DNA of 64,000 nucleotides, taken from assembly GCA_051294375.1 (NCBI GenBank), contig CM119266.1:23920411-23984410 (forward strand), written 5' to 3'. Source of the DNA: Paraspadella gotoi. Its lineage: Eukaryota > Chaetognatha. The translations under genes and the position numbers were made by a program. Within the stretch, counting starts at the first letter, position 1. Every line of letters begins with the position of its first letter. The notes below the pieces were generated by a model that searched no databases, had not been told where the DNA came from, and saw nothing but the letters and a program-made list of their open reading frames with translations. Shown piece by piece: positions 14,218 through 26,009 of this stretch.

Positions 14218-15186
14218 CTCTCACTCTATCTCTCGTCGCGATCGGCACGATTTGCGCGAGGCGGTAGGGGGCGGGGATGGGGCTTTGGGCCCCGCGCGGC
14301 CGCGCTCCATAAAAACGGGCTTTCATTACCCTTATGGGCCGCTTTATGGGGCATCGACGTAAATTCTTTCTTTTTTACTCCTTTTTTTTCTCTCTCCCTT
14401 TTTTCGAGCGTTATTTAGCGGATTATTTTTTATTACTAATATTTTCGAAGATTATGACCTGTGAGAGCGAAATTTAGAAATGGAAAATGGATATCTTGGC
14501 ACTTAAAAAGAGACTCCGTATTAATGCAAAACACAACTACTTTACCGAAGAAAAACAGAATTAAACTGCATATCACGATAGAACTTCTCAAAATAGTCAA
14601 TCTTATTATGTGCAATTGTCGATGAAACAAAGACTTGAAGAAAATAAACTTTAAAAGTTGCGCTGCGGCATCGCGTAGCATTCGCCGATGCATCAAAGAA
14701 AAAGATTTATAAAGAGTCGCTTCGACGAAGAGAAAAGAAAAGAAGAGAAAGTGAGATAGAGCCTCTCTCTCTCTCTCTCTCTCTCCTCCTCTCTCTCTCT
14801 CTCTGCTCTCTCTCTCTCCTCATTCTCCGTCTCCTTAACGATACCCGCGCACAGTTAAAAACCGAACTTAAGAAGGGCGAACTACAGCGTCGGTAGTTTT
14901 TATGGCGCGATTTTTTAAAGGCGGGAAATTCATGATGATTCGTTTCTCTTATTAGCTCTGCGCGAAAGGTTTTACGCGTTCTGCGAGCGTCTCTAAGAAT
15001 CGCGACGACGACGCGACCGCACGACGACGGACGACGACGACGATCTCACAAGTCTGTGAACTATTTCAAAAAGGAACGATGAGGGATCGCCGCCGACCTT
15101 TTACGTCACATAGAATGCGCGCGGTCGGGCTCGTTAAGATCTGAAGACTATCAGAGAGAGAGACGAGAGAGAGAGAGAGAGAGGAT

Positions 15187-15217
<31 letters not shown>

Positions 15218-15719
15218 AGAGATGGAGAGAAGAAGAATGTTGGGAATCTTCTATCAGTATTAAGAATCAAAATATACGTAGTAACATCCATCCATTAATA
15301 AATCTGAGTTATATATCATAAAAATAACTGTTGCGCTACCGTGTGTGATCGAAAGAAACGAGACGAGACATACATACGCGAATTATGCCCACGATAAAAA
15401 CCCATGAATCAAAAGCTCAGGGGAAAAAGTTTCCATTGAAAGGCGTTGCCAACTTTTTTTGTCGGTTTTCATCAAAACAAAAAATTAGGGTTTCATTGAT
15501 CCCTCAATTCGCAAAAGGATAACGCACTGGACGACGGACAACGACGACAATGACGACGAGAAAGTATATATGCAATCGCGATGAGCGACGACCTAGATCC
15601 CGATAGCAAAACGCGCCCATCCCGAGAATATTTGATGCTTTCGTGACCCTGGCACAATAGTTTTACCTTCCGAACATTTTAAACTTATTACAAGAAATTC
15701 TCTTCCCTCTCTCGCTCGT

Positions 15720-15764
<45 letters not shown>

Positions 15765-15773
15765 GAGTCATAT

Positions 15774-15912
15774 ACTCAGCTCTCCGAGACGCACCACCGT
15801 CCACCGGACAGCGGGCCGCGCAGCGCTGTGCACCGAGCCGACTTCGACTTCTCGCTGTCCGCTTCTTCCGCTCCGGTCATCGTGCTGGAGATTTTCTCTC
15901 TCTTCGATGGTG
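15774..15912 (+). other. Candidate short 5' exon with GTGAGT donor
   Basis: CpG-rich sequence after a CT tract leads to ATGGTG and then GTGAGT (15913-15918), a consensus donor. It would encode only two codons before splicing and no partner exon is identified. Chance is a fair alternative. Confidence 0.2.
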
Positions 15913-18900
15913 GTGAGTCGGGCCTTCTTCCTCACGGTCGAAGAGTCCGAGGAGCGGATCGGAGGGCATCGGCTCCGGGATCTCCTTCTCTCTCTCTTCT
16001 TCTCTCTCTCTCTTCTCTCTTCCTCTCTTACGTCTCTCTTTGCTCTCTCTTTTTGGCCTCTCTATTTCTATCTTTAGTAAACGATTATTAGCAATTACTT
16101 CATTTCAGGTATTTTTTTTCAACCTATTATTTAAAATTGAAACTAATGGTAGTCTACCAAAATTTTTTTAAAGAATATTTCACGGTGCAAGCTCGAAATT
16201 TGTTGATGCTCGACTTGATTGTAAAAAATTTTTTTTTCGCTACTATTTGACTCTGCATACGTACCTCGCGTCGTTAAAAAAATTGGCAAATTTATTTATA
16301 TACATGACTCTTATTTGCCGGCATCCTTTTTTATCTTTATCATATTTTTCAATTTTGTTTTTCACGCGCATCAGTTCTTAAATCATTATTGTTTAGAGAT
16401 TTATTATCTTTTTAGTAATATTATTATAATTTTTTACGCTCAAATTCTTAAAATTAAAAAAATAGGACTACAAATATTCAGCATAGCGTCAATTTTTTTC
16501 ACTCGGTTATTAAATTTTCTGGTTATACCATTATTCTCTTCATAAAATTTTCTCCCCCCCCGCTCGGGGCGGTTTCTTTATTACTTTTCCTTATTTATTT
16601 TTTTTTTGTTGTCATTTGGTTTATTTTATTGTTCTCCAATTTTGTTAATGATTTTTTCTTTCGATTCCTTTTTTCTTTCTTTCTTCTTCGTTTCTATTTC
16701 TTTCTTTTCTTTGTTTTCTTCTTTTTTTCAAAAAAAAACTCCCGGATCCTGCGCGAACCCATAATCGGAACCGCTCGGAGGCTGAGAGAGAGACTCGGTT
16801 TATGGTGGCACGAGCGGTAAGAGAGATGGAGAAAAGAGGTAATGTTCGCCGCTGCGCAACGCTCCGATCGGATCGACTTTGCAGAGCCCCGCTGGATCCG
16901 GAGAGTATATAGGAGAAGGAAGAGGTAGAGAGCTTAGAAGCCAGCGAGCGAAGTTAAGTGCGAATGGCAGGGGATGCAGCCGCTCTGCCGCCCCGCCGGG
17001 CTTGCTCTCCGGTGACGTCTCGCTGGATACGAGCGGGCTTTCTGGTTATAGCCGATTGCTGCTGCTCTACTCTCCTCTCTCTCGTCGATCTTCTCCTCTC
17101 TCTCTCTCTCTCCTCTCCTCTCTCTCTCTCTCTTTCTCTCTCTCTCCTCCTCTTCGCTTCGGATTCTTTTATTTTCGAAAGAGAGTGGGAAAAATCAATA
17201 GTCGAGTTAATAATAATCAACCGGACTCTTGAAAATCTGAATTTATTACCTGCTTTTTGTAAAGACTAGGGGGCCGTCTGCAAACGAACCGGGCGAGAGG
17301 ACCACCCTGGGATGCATCGACGGAAAAATGATGAGACGATAGCGAGAGAGAGCAGATGCGCGAGAGCAGAGAGAGGAGAGAGAGGAGAGAGAGCTGAGAG
17401 AAAGAGAGAGAGAGAGAGAGAGAGGAGATAAGAGGAGAGATGATGAGATGTTAAAATTGAAAAACATGTTGCGCTTCCTACTCTCAATGGCAGGAGAAGG
17501 GGCGTCGGCCGNNNNNNNNNNNNNNNNNNNNNNNNNTGAGAGAGAAGGATTAGAGAGAGAGAGAGAGAGAGAGAACTCTCTTCTCTTTTTTGGGGGGCCA
17601 CTTCGTAAATTTTTAACTACTTTGCCAACCTTTTTTAATCGTTAGACATTTTTGAGTGGTCGTAAATTAATCTTTTAGCTAAGTTTGATTCTAAAATTGG
17701 TACAAAGAAAAAGGGTTAATAGACGTTATAGTTAGAAAGGAAATGAAAATAAAAAATAGATTTAATTGTTTTAGTTCGTCAATTCTTCTCTATTGTTTTT
17801 ATGAAAGTAAGAGAGGGAGAGAGAGANNNNNNNNNNNNNNNNNNNNNNNNNNNNNNNNNNNNNNNNNNNNNNNNNNNNNNNNNNNNNNNNNNNNNNNNNN
17901 NNNNNNNNNNNNNNNNNNNNNNNNNNNNNNNNNNNNNNNNNNNNNNNNNNNNNNNNNNNNNNNNNNNNNNNNNNNNNNNNNNNNNNNNNNNNNNNNNNNN
18001 NNNNNNNNNNNNNNNNNNNNNNNNNNNNNNNNNNNNNNNNNTTTTTTTTGTTTTTAACCACCCATAAAAAACATTAAAACTACTCGGGAGTAATTAAATC
18101 GAAGCCCAGCGGAGGCAGCGATGCTTTGGCGGGGCAAAGAAACCCATAAATCCTNNNNNNNNNNNNNNNNNNNNNNNNNNNNNNNNNNNNNNNNNNNNNN
18201 NNNNNNNNNNNNNNNNNNNNNNNNNNNNNNNNNNNNNNNNNNNNNNNNNNNNNNNNNNNNNNNNNNNNNNNNNNNNNNNNNNNNNNNNNNNNNNNNCCAC
18301 TTAACAAAGGAGCGAAATAAAAAGTCGAAGCACATACAACAGAGCTCCAGGGCTATACTCTTACTCACATAAATAGTTCCCTTACGATAATTCTTTTTTT
18401 TTAATTGTCAAAATGTGTTCACAACACTGAATTTCGTTAAAAAGATGGTCTTACTTATAACTGATAAATTTTTGTAAACTTTTATGACGCAATGAATTTG
18501 GTACAAGTACAACCAATATAAAGATTATCCATTCATTTATCAAAGAAGCTGTGGTTTCCCCTGATTTTGCTTCCTTCCCTCGTAAAAGATAATAACATAG
18601 CAGGACCCTTTCCAAGCTTTCGATCTAGACTATCCAGTTTATTCACTCCCAAAGTACCAGTCTTCCCTATTAATGAAGAGGTATAATGTTTCATAGAAAG
18701 TTTCAATCGCATAAAAATTGATCTTCATAAAAAAAAGGCGCACCTGCTCCTTTCTCGTCCAAAACGAATCCCCAGAGCAACGATTCAGAAAAACCGGGAG
18801 ATCGAGAGAAGGAGGTCTTTAGCCTCCATTAATTAAAAAATGCCCAATTACGCAGCAGAGAAGATATTTCATCGCCGAATTAAACATCGAAGGTTTTTAC

Positions 18901-19585
18901 AAAGAGGGGGATCGTAAACGAATGTAAATAAGGTAATTAAAGGTTATCAACTCAAAAAATTCCCCTTGGATTGTGAGCTTAATTGGATCTGAATGTAAAC
19001 TTGAGCGTGGGATTCGTGTATAAATACCTGAAACTGTAATTTAATTACAGAATTAAGAGCTAAACCTCTATAGTGAGTCGAGCTGCGCGCAAATAAATTA
19101 TCAAATAAACAAAAAAAAAAAAAAAAATTCCAAGTCAACTTTTTTTGCGAAAAAAGTTTTGAAGAAAAAGTTTTTCCCCGAGATCAGGTTGAGTCGATGG
19201 GATTTACGCTAACTCATCAATGCCCATAAAAGTNNNNNNNNNNNNNNNNNNNNNNNNNNNNNNNNNNNNNNNNNNNNNNNNNNNNNNNNNNNNNNNNNNN
19301 NNNNNNNNNNNNNNNNNNNNNNNNNNNNNNNNNNNNNNNNNNNNNNNNNNNNNNNNNNNNNNNNNNNNNNNNNNNNNNNNNNNNNNNNNNNNNNNNNNNN
19401 NNNNNNNNNNNNNNNNNNNNNNNNNNNNNNNNNNNNNNNNNNNNNNNNNNNNNNNNNNNNNNNNNNNNNNNNNNNNNNNNNNNNNNNNNNNNNNNNNNNN
19501 NNNNNNNNNNNNNNNNNNNCTCCCCTTCTTCGACCGACTCGGCCATTTTTGGGTCAAACATTCTTTCCCATTTTGGCAACTGCTT

Positions 19586-19718
19586 CTGTAGACTAAACCA
19601 GTGAACTACTTATCCTAAAAACTTATTTCAGTACTTATTCAGTACTTATTCTGTAGACTAAACGAGTGAATGACTTATCCTATGCCAACTTGTGAATTCC
19701 TAAAAACTTATTCAGTAC
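19586..19718. repeat. Two-copy ~65-bp tandem duplication
   Basis: CTGTAGACTAAAC-(C/G)-AGTGAA begins both units (19586 and 19651), and both end in CCTAAAAACTTATT(T)CAGTAC. The second unit has an extra TGCCAACTTGTGAATT segment. No coding potential is seen. Confidence 0.75.
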
Positions 19719-20951
19719 AAATCGTTTCCTTCGAGTAAAAACGTTAACAATTATTGATAAAATAAAAAAGCTCCAGGATATCGATTNNNNNNNNNNNNNN
19801 NNNNNNNNNNNNNNNNNNNNNNNNNNNNNNNNNNNNNNNNNNNNNNNNNNNNNNNNNNNNNNNNNNNNNNNNNNNNNNNNNNNNNNNNNNNNNNNNNNNN
19901 NNNNNNNNNNNNNNNNNNNNNNNNNNNNNNNNNNNNNNNNNNNNNNNNNNNNNNNGCCGCCCCTTTGCTCCGCCCTAAAAGGAACACCCTGTGCCCGATC
20001 TTACGTCTGTCCGTCTGTCCGTCAGTCCGCCCAGTTAAAAAGCTCTCGAGACTGTTTGGTCTGTCAGATTTTCGTCGAGAACGAAGGAAGGAGAGGCTGC
20101 GCTCTGGGCTCCTCTGTATCTTTGATAGAATATTAGAAACATTTTTTTTCTCACGAAGGCCTTAAGTTCTTTAAATTATCTTTGTTCGTTAAAAATGAAC
20201 TAAAGAATACGTTAATTAAATTGACGTACGGCTTATTATTGACACCAGTTTGTCAGCATTCATAAAACATCTTTAACCCCCCCACTGCACTCCTGCCCTG
20301 CCCCGTTCAATAACTCGTTTCCGCCCAACCATTTCCCTTCTCTCTATCGGATGCCCCTCTCTCTCCCCACCGCCGNNNNNNNNNNNNNNNNNNNNNNNNN
20401 NNNNNNNNNNNNNNNNTCGATGGTATTGTTTATCTGCGTCTGTCCCGTTGTTTGGACAGCGTTTATACGAATATCATCGCTTCGATAAATTGAGTGGCTC
20501 AATGCAGTCGATGCAGTCGATGCAATCACCCCGATGCGATCAATGACGGAAAGGATCCGATGCCATCGAGAATGCAAACATTGCCATCGGTCATTCGTCG
20601 TCGCAGTTTACAACATTTGAGTCGATTCGTCTTGAGGAAGACTTGTAATTAATAACTTTTCTCCTTTGATTAAACACAAACAAAAAAGAAATATCTAGCG
20701 TCTACTAATGGGCCAAAAAAGTCGTAAATTTCACTTTGAAATTCGGTTCCTTAAATTATCTCTACCGCGCTGTTGCTCTCAAAAAATACTCGATGCGTTA
20801 CGAACACACGAAACGAAAGAAAGAAAAAANNNNNNNNNNNNNNNNNNNNNNNNNNNNNNNNNNNNNNNNNNNNNNNNNNNNNNNNNNNNNNNNNNNNNNN
20901 NNNNNNNNNNNNNNNNNNNNNNNNNNNNNNNNNNNNNNNNNNNNNNNNNNN

Positions 20952-20984
<33 letters not shown>

Positions 20985-21457
20985 AAGAAATTAAATCGCT
21001 CGCTAACAGTAATTATCGACCAGTTGTTCCGACCACCTCGAAATATTTTTCTCGTGTTTTTCGACCTTTTGAACCGAGGAAGGGGGATACGGTTTTTTAT
21101 ATTTTATAAACATTTACGGGAAAAAAATGTTAAGCTTAATTTTCCCTTTTTCGGTCTTATCAGAAAGTCGTAAAGGCAGGAATGAGCAGGCGATAAGCGA
21201 GACTGTGAGAGAGTCAACTAAGAAAACAACTAAACGGTAAACCTGAATTTGATCGAGAAAAAAAAAACTACCAAGTTCCAATGCACCTACACTAATGTGC
21301 TATTTGAAAATCAATGGACCAAAAATAATAAAAATATCTTCAATGATCCGCGACATAAAATAAAGTCTGAAAAAAAAAGGGGAAAAAAAATTTAAAAACT
21401 GATCAAGCAAGCAAAAGGCAGTGCTTTCTGGCCTTTTTCGGAAATGTAAACAAAAAC

Positions 21458-22431
21458 NNNNNNNNNNNNNNNNNNNNNNNNNNNNNNNNNNNNNNNNNNN
21501 NNNNNNNNNNNNNNNNNNNNNNNNNNNNNNNNNNNNNNNNNNNNNNNNNNNNNNNNNNNNNNNNNNNNNNNNNNNNNNNNNNNNNNNNNNNNNNNNNNNN
21601 NNNNNNNNNNNNNNNNNNNNNNNNNNNNNNNNNNNNNNNNNNNNNNNNNNNNNNNNNNNNNNNNNNNNNNNNNNNNNNNNNNNNNNNNNNNNNNNNNNNN
21701 NNNNNNNNNNNNNNNNNNNNNNNNNNNNNNNNNNNNNNNNNNNNNNNNNNNNNNNNNNNNNNNNNNNNNNNNNNNNNNNNNNNNNNNNNNNNNNNNNNNN
21801 NNNNNNNNNNNNNNNNNNNNNNNNNNNNNNNNNNNNNNNNNNNNNNNNNNNNNNNNNNNNNNNNNNNNNNNNNNNNNNNNNNNNNNNNNNNNNNNNNNNN
21901 NNNNNNNNNNNNNNNNNNNNNNNNNNNNNNNNNNNNNNNNNNNNNNNNNNNNNNNNNNNNNNNNNNNNNNNNNNNNNNNNNNNNNNNNNNNNNNNNNNNN
22001 NNNNNNNNNNNNNNNNNNNNNNNNNNNNNNNNNNNNNNNNNNNNNNNNNNNNNNNNNNNNNNNNNNNNNNNNNNNNNNNNNNNNNNNNNNNNNNNNNNNN
22101 NNNNNNNNNNNNNNNNNNNNNNNNNNNNNNNNNNNNNNNNNNNNNNNNNNNNNNNNNNNNNNNNNNNNNNNNNNNNNNNNNNNNNNNNNNNNNNNNNNNN
22201 NNNNNNNNNNNNNNNNNNNNNNNNNNNNNNNNNNNNNNNNNNNNNNNNNNNNNNNNNNNNNNNNNNNNNNNNNNNNNNNNNNNNNNNNNNNNNNNNNNNN
22301 NNNNNNNNNNNNNNNNNNNNNNNNNNNNNNNNNNNNNNNNNNNNNNNNNNNNNNNNNNNNNNNNNNNNNNNNNNNNNNNNNNNNNNNNNNNNNNNNNNNN
22401 NNNNNNNNNNNNNNNNNNNNNNNNNNNNNNN
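21458..22431. other. Assembly gap (974 N), largest in the window
   Basis: Lies 360 bases downstream of the Hox exon donor. It is long enough to hide a homeobox exon, though Ubx-type introns are usually much longer. Confidence 1.
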
Positions 22432-22463
22432 TTTTAAAGAGACGCTAAAGTAAATTATTAGGT

Positions 22464-22675
22464 AAATTATTTGGTGGTTGAGTAAATCAAACTGCCTGTN
22501 NNNNNNNNNAACGCCGAGGATTCTATTTTTAATGGAACGTTTTTCTTATGATTTTTTAAATGACGAAAGTAAAATAATGATATTTTATAAGAAATTATAT
22601 GATAAAAAAATATTTATTTACGTCGATTTTATTTTTTTTAAATTATTTGGTGGTTGAGTAAATCAAACTGTCTGT
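22464..22675. repeat. 36-bp direct repeat straddling a 10-N gap
   Basis: The 36-base segment at 22464-22499 recurs at 22640-22675 with one C/T change. The first copy ends exactly at the 10-base gap 22500-22509, so the repeat may be an unresolved contig overlap. It lies just downstream of the Hox exon donor, inside the presumed intron. Confidence 0.8.
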
Positions 22676-22792
22676 TCATCAGTTACTAGTCATTTGTTAC
22701 ATATGTATATTTAAATCATTGTACAATCCCAGTCAATTCAGTCGCGAAATTCCCACCAAACAGTCACACTGTTTCACAACCCCTCAACTCAC

Positions 22793-23378
22793 CGGCCGAG
22801 GCCATCCAGGGGTAGATGGTCGCCGTGTGACAAGTCATGTTGCTGATGTCGGAGAAGGAACATTGCGACAGCGACGCCGCCGCAGCCTGATGCTGCAACG
22901 CCTGGTGTTGCAAAGCTGCGGCCGAGTCGAGCAGACCCTGGCCGCCGAAGGCCGCGGCCGCAGCGGCAGAAGGGTGATGGGGGTTGGCGTTGGCCTGCCC
23001 GTAGGCAGCGGCGGCGGCGCTGGATGGAAACGACGCCAGCGACGAGTAGGAGGAGTAAGGGACGCCACCGCCGGCGCTGTGGGACCCGTGGTGATGGTGG
23101 TGAGCGTGATGGGCGCCGCCGGCTCCGGCGCCGGAATTTGCGGCGGCAGCGCGACCCAACGACGCCGCAAAGTTGTTGTTGAAGAGAGAAGACTTGACGG
23201 ACTCGGTGAAGTTGTCGGCGGCGGCGGCTGCGGCGGCGTCGGCGGCGGTCGAGGCGGACTTGGACCAGGCCGAGTTGAAGTCGTGGTATTGCGAGGTGAG
23301 GGAATGCATGGACTCGGCCAGGCGCGGTTCCGATTGGTAGTTGGGTAGGAAGTGGTTCAACCCGTAGGAGGCCGCCAT
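22793..23378 (-). CDS. Ubx: Hox homeobox gene, first coding exon (probable Ultrabithorax)
   Basis: This is the N-terminal exon of a Hox transcription factor: 195 codons plus the first base of a glycine codon. The chosen ATG (23376-23378) has G at +4 and is followed by an unbroken frame. The protein is typical of a Hox N-terminal half: alanine runs at about residues 45-54, 77-80, 120-125 and 138-143, a His/Gly tract at 87-100, a Ser/Tyr-rich stretch near 108-120, and the PBC/Extradenticle-binding hexapeptide IYPWM at 188-192, followed by ASAG. The exon stops in that glycine codon at a consensus donor (GTGAGT, 22792-22787), as Drosophila Ubx does just after YPWMAIAG. That boundary and the A-x-A-G tail favour Ubx over Antp (YPWMRSQF), Scr/Dfd (YPWMK) and abd-A (YPWMTLT). 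The N-terminus starts MAASYGLNHF, not the usual Ubx MNSYF, so the paralogue call is less certain than the Hox call. The homeobox exon is not seen and should lie at lower coordinates, in a gap or beyond the window. Confidence 0.85.
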
Positions 23379-23400
23379 TGTCTTTTTTTTTTTTTTTTTT
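23379..23400 (-). promoter_or_regulatory. Poly(A) leader directly before the Hox start codon
   Basis: Read on the minus strand, 18 consecutive A residues (23400-23383) are followed by GACA and the Hox ATG. The tract would sit at the very end of the 5' untranslated region. Poly(A) leaders can bind poly(A)-binding protein and affect initiation, but no function is shown here; it could also be slippage-prone filler. Confidence 0.6.
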
Positions 23401-24355
23401 ATTAGACCGAGCGGTGGGAGGGGGGGCGTTTGTTTATTAACGATTCGAAGAATTGCGTTTCGTTTTATTACTTTGTTTCGAGATAAAAGAAATAAAACTG
23501 TTTCTTCCTCGTTTTTTTCTTTTGTCGTTTATTTTTGACTCGTCGTCGTCAGTGTCTCTATTTTCTTGTATTGTTCGCCTTTTTTTTATTCAGAAAATGA
23601 AATCTGAAGGAGAGAGAGAAAAAGAAAGAAACAAAATCAGTAAAGAAAAAGAAGTCAATAGGGAAAATGAGAAAAAGGGAGAGAAGTCAACCGTAAATCT
23701 GTCTTCTTCTTATTCTTGAGATGCGAAGAGACAACAAAAGATTCTACTCGAACAATTATTACTTTTCTTCTTTATTGTTGTTCTTTTGTTCGTCGTCTCG
23801 CGTATCGATTTTCTTTTAATATATATTTCTTTTATTATTCTTTTTTTTTTTTGCACGTGAGTCGCCGGCCCAGTTTTGGCGAAAAGGCGATTTTTTTTTG
23901 TTTTACGCGTCGTAAAAACGTTTTCGCTCCGTCTCACTCTTTCTCTCTCGCTCGAGTTGTCTCTACTTCGTGTTACGGTCGCGTTGCATCGATGAAGATG
24001 GAGAAAGAAAGATAGAGAGAGAGTGAGAGAGAGAATCGCGACGGGAGAGATAGAGACTTGAGTCTATTTTACTTTCTCTCTCTCGTTCTCACTCTCAAGA
24101 AAGAGGGGGGGAGAGAATCGCCAGGGGGGGCGTCGTTGAATATCGCGGCGGAAAAAAAAAATATATATAACGTGGCTTCGTCGCAGTAAAAGTCAAAGAG
24201 GATGAGTCGAGGAACAAAAAGGAGGAGGGGGAGGGGAGGAAGAGGAGGAGTGAATGAGGAGGAGGAGGAGCAACGCGGACTTTTACGCCGAAGACGATGA
24301 TGATGATGACGACTGTAAAAAAGAGAGCGAGAGAAAGAGAGACAGAGACACACAA
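23401..24355 (-). promoter_or_regulatory. Presumed Hox 5' leader / promoter-proximal region
   Basis: No coding exon is recognised here. On the minus strand a long pyrimidine tract ends in TTTTTTACAG with the AG at 24314-24313. This is a good 3' splice site, so the Hox leader may be spliced and its last noncoding part may run from 24312 to 23379. A TATATATA stretch lies at about 24161-24171. Short GA/CT runs occur throughout. The roles are inferred from position only. Confidence 0.35.
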
Positions 24356-24479
24356 TTCGAAAACGGGTTAGTGTAAGGTAGGAGAGATATAAAAAACCTC
24401 TACGTTGTAACGAGGATGCTACGACGACGTGATGACACTAAACGCCGCCGTAAACCGTCGGTCGCTCAAACAGCGAAGA

Positions 24480-24895
24480 GAGAAAGAGGAGAAAGAGAGA
24501 GAGAGAGAGAGAGAGAAGAGAGATGCGAGACGAGAGAGAGAAGAGAGATGAGAGAAGAACGAGAGAGATGTAGAGAGAGAGAGAGATAACGTTCTCTCTT
24601 TTCGAGAATCCGGTGTGGCGCGCCGCTGGCTTCTTCCCCCGAAACTGCTCACTTGCGACGAAAACGCGACGAAATACGACGAAGACGACGACGACGACGA
24701 CGTGGAAGAGCGACGAACGCGGATGACATTCCAAATTTCGCCGCGCGAGTTTGGGTATAGAGAAGCCAGAGCAGAGATGGAGAGAGGGATTTGAGAGAGA
24801 GAAGAGAGAGAGAGATGAGAGAGAGACGAGAGAGAGGAGAGAGAGAGAGAGGAGAGAGAAGAGAGATCGACGAGAGATTGGAGAGAGAGACGAGA
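24480..24895. repeat. Cluster of interrupted GA tracts upstream of the Hox exon
   Basis: Two groups of GA runs with TGA/CGA interruptions (24480-24590 and 24765-24895) lie 1.1-1.5 kb upstream of the Hox start. In Drosophila, GAGA factor binds such runs at the Ubx promoter; whether that holds here is inference. Confidence 0.7.
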
Positions 24896-25213
24896 CGAGT
24901 TGGAGCGCGCGCGATGCTGTATTCGCAGCGTCGCCGCGGCAGCTGAGTGCGATCCGGATCGAAAGTGAAACGAAAGAATATTTTTCTCGTTCCCGTTCCT
25001 TCATCTCTGTAATGAAGAGAGATAGAAGAAGGAGAAAAAATGACATGAATTAGAGGAAGACATGAATGAGGATGAATAAATGAATGTATCAGATGAATGC
25101 AGAGAAATAAAGGGAATAAATGACGATGAATGAATTTAGCACATGCAACGTCTGGAATTAGTGAATGATATGAATGAAGCGAATGAATGAATGAATGGAA
25201 CTCTCTCTTCTGT

Positions 25214-25966
25214 NNNNNNNNNNNNNNNNNNNNNNNNNNNNNNNNNNNNNNNNNNNNNNNNNNNNNNNNNNNNNNNNNNNNNNNNNNNNNNNNNNNNNNN
25301 NNNNNNNNNNNNNNNNNNNNNNNNNNNNNNNNNNNNNNNNNNNNNNNNNNNNNNNNNNNNNNNNNNNNNNNNNNNNNNNNNNNNNNNNNNNNNNNNNNNN
25401 NNNNNNNNNNNNNNNNNNNNNNNNNNNNNNNNNNNNNNNNNNNNNNNNNNNNNNNNNNNNNNNNNNNNNNNNNNNNNNNNNNNNNNNNNNNNNNNNNNNN
25501 NNNNNNNNNNNNNNNNNNNNNNNNNNNNNNNNNNNNNNNNNNNNNNNNNNNNNNNNNNNNNNNNNNNNNNNNNNNNNNNNNNNNNNNNNNNNNNNNNNNN
25601 NNNNNNNNNNNNNNNNNNNNNNNNNNNNNNNNNNNNNNNNNNNNNNNNNNNNNNNNNNNNNNNNNNNNNNNNNNNNNNNNNNNNNNNNNNNNNNNNNNNN
25701 NNNNNNNNNNNNNNNNNNNNNNNNNNNNNNNNNNNNNNNNNNNNNNNNNNNNNNNNNNNNNNNNNNNNNNNNNNNNNNNNNNNNNNNNNNNNNNNNNNNN
25801 NNNNNNNNNNNNNNNNNNNNNNNNNNNNNNNNNNNNNNNNNNNNNNNNNNNNNNNNNNNNNNNNNNNNNNNNNNNNNNNNNNNNNNNNNNNNNNNNNNNN
25901 NNNNNNNNNNNNNNNNNNNNNNNNNNNNNNNNNNNNNNNNNNNNNNNNNNNNNNNNNNNNNNNNNN
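25214..25966. other. Assembly gap (753 N)
   Basis: Lies upstream of the Hox exon and ends in a CT tract. A promoter or leader exon could be hidden here. Confidence 1.
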
Positions 25967-26009
25967 TCTCTCTCTCTCTCTCTCTCCCTCCTCCTCTTAT
26001 TCGAATTCG

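Larger units (their letters stand above)
12371..22792 (-). other. Presumed part of the large Hox intron
   Basis: This is downstream of the Hox donor on the minus strand and has no recognisable homeobox (no WFQNRR-encoding stretch on either strand). It contains GA/CT tracts, a TTACGTCAC CRE at 15098, an E2F-type GGCGGGAAA near 14923 and eight gaps, the largest 974 bases. Calling it intron assumes the homeobox exon lies further left. Confidence 0.5.

Noticed and set aside
22719-23348. 209-codon plus-strand open frame, Gly/Arg/Val-rich
   Set aside because: It is the antisense shadow of the GC-rich Hox exon; the minus strand has the hexapeptide, start context and splice donor.
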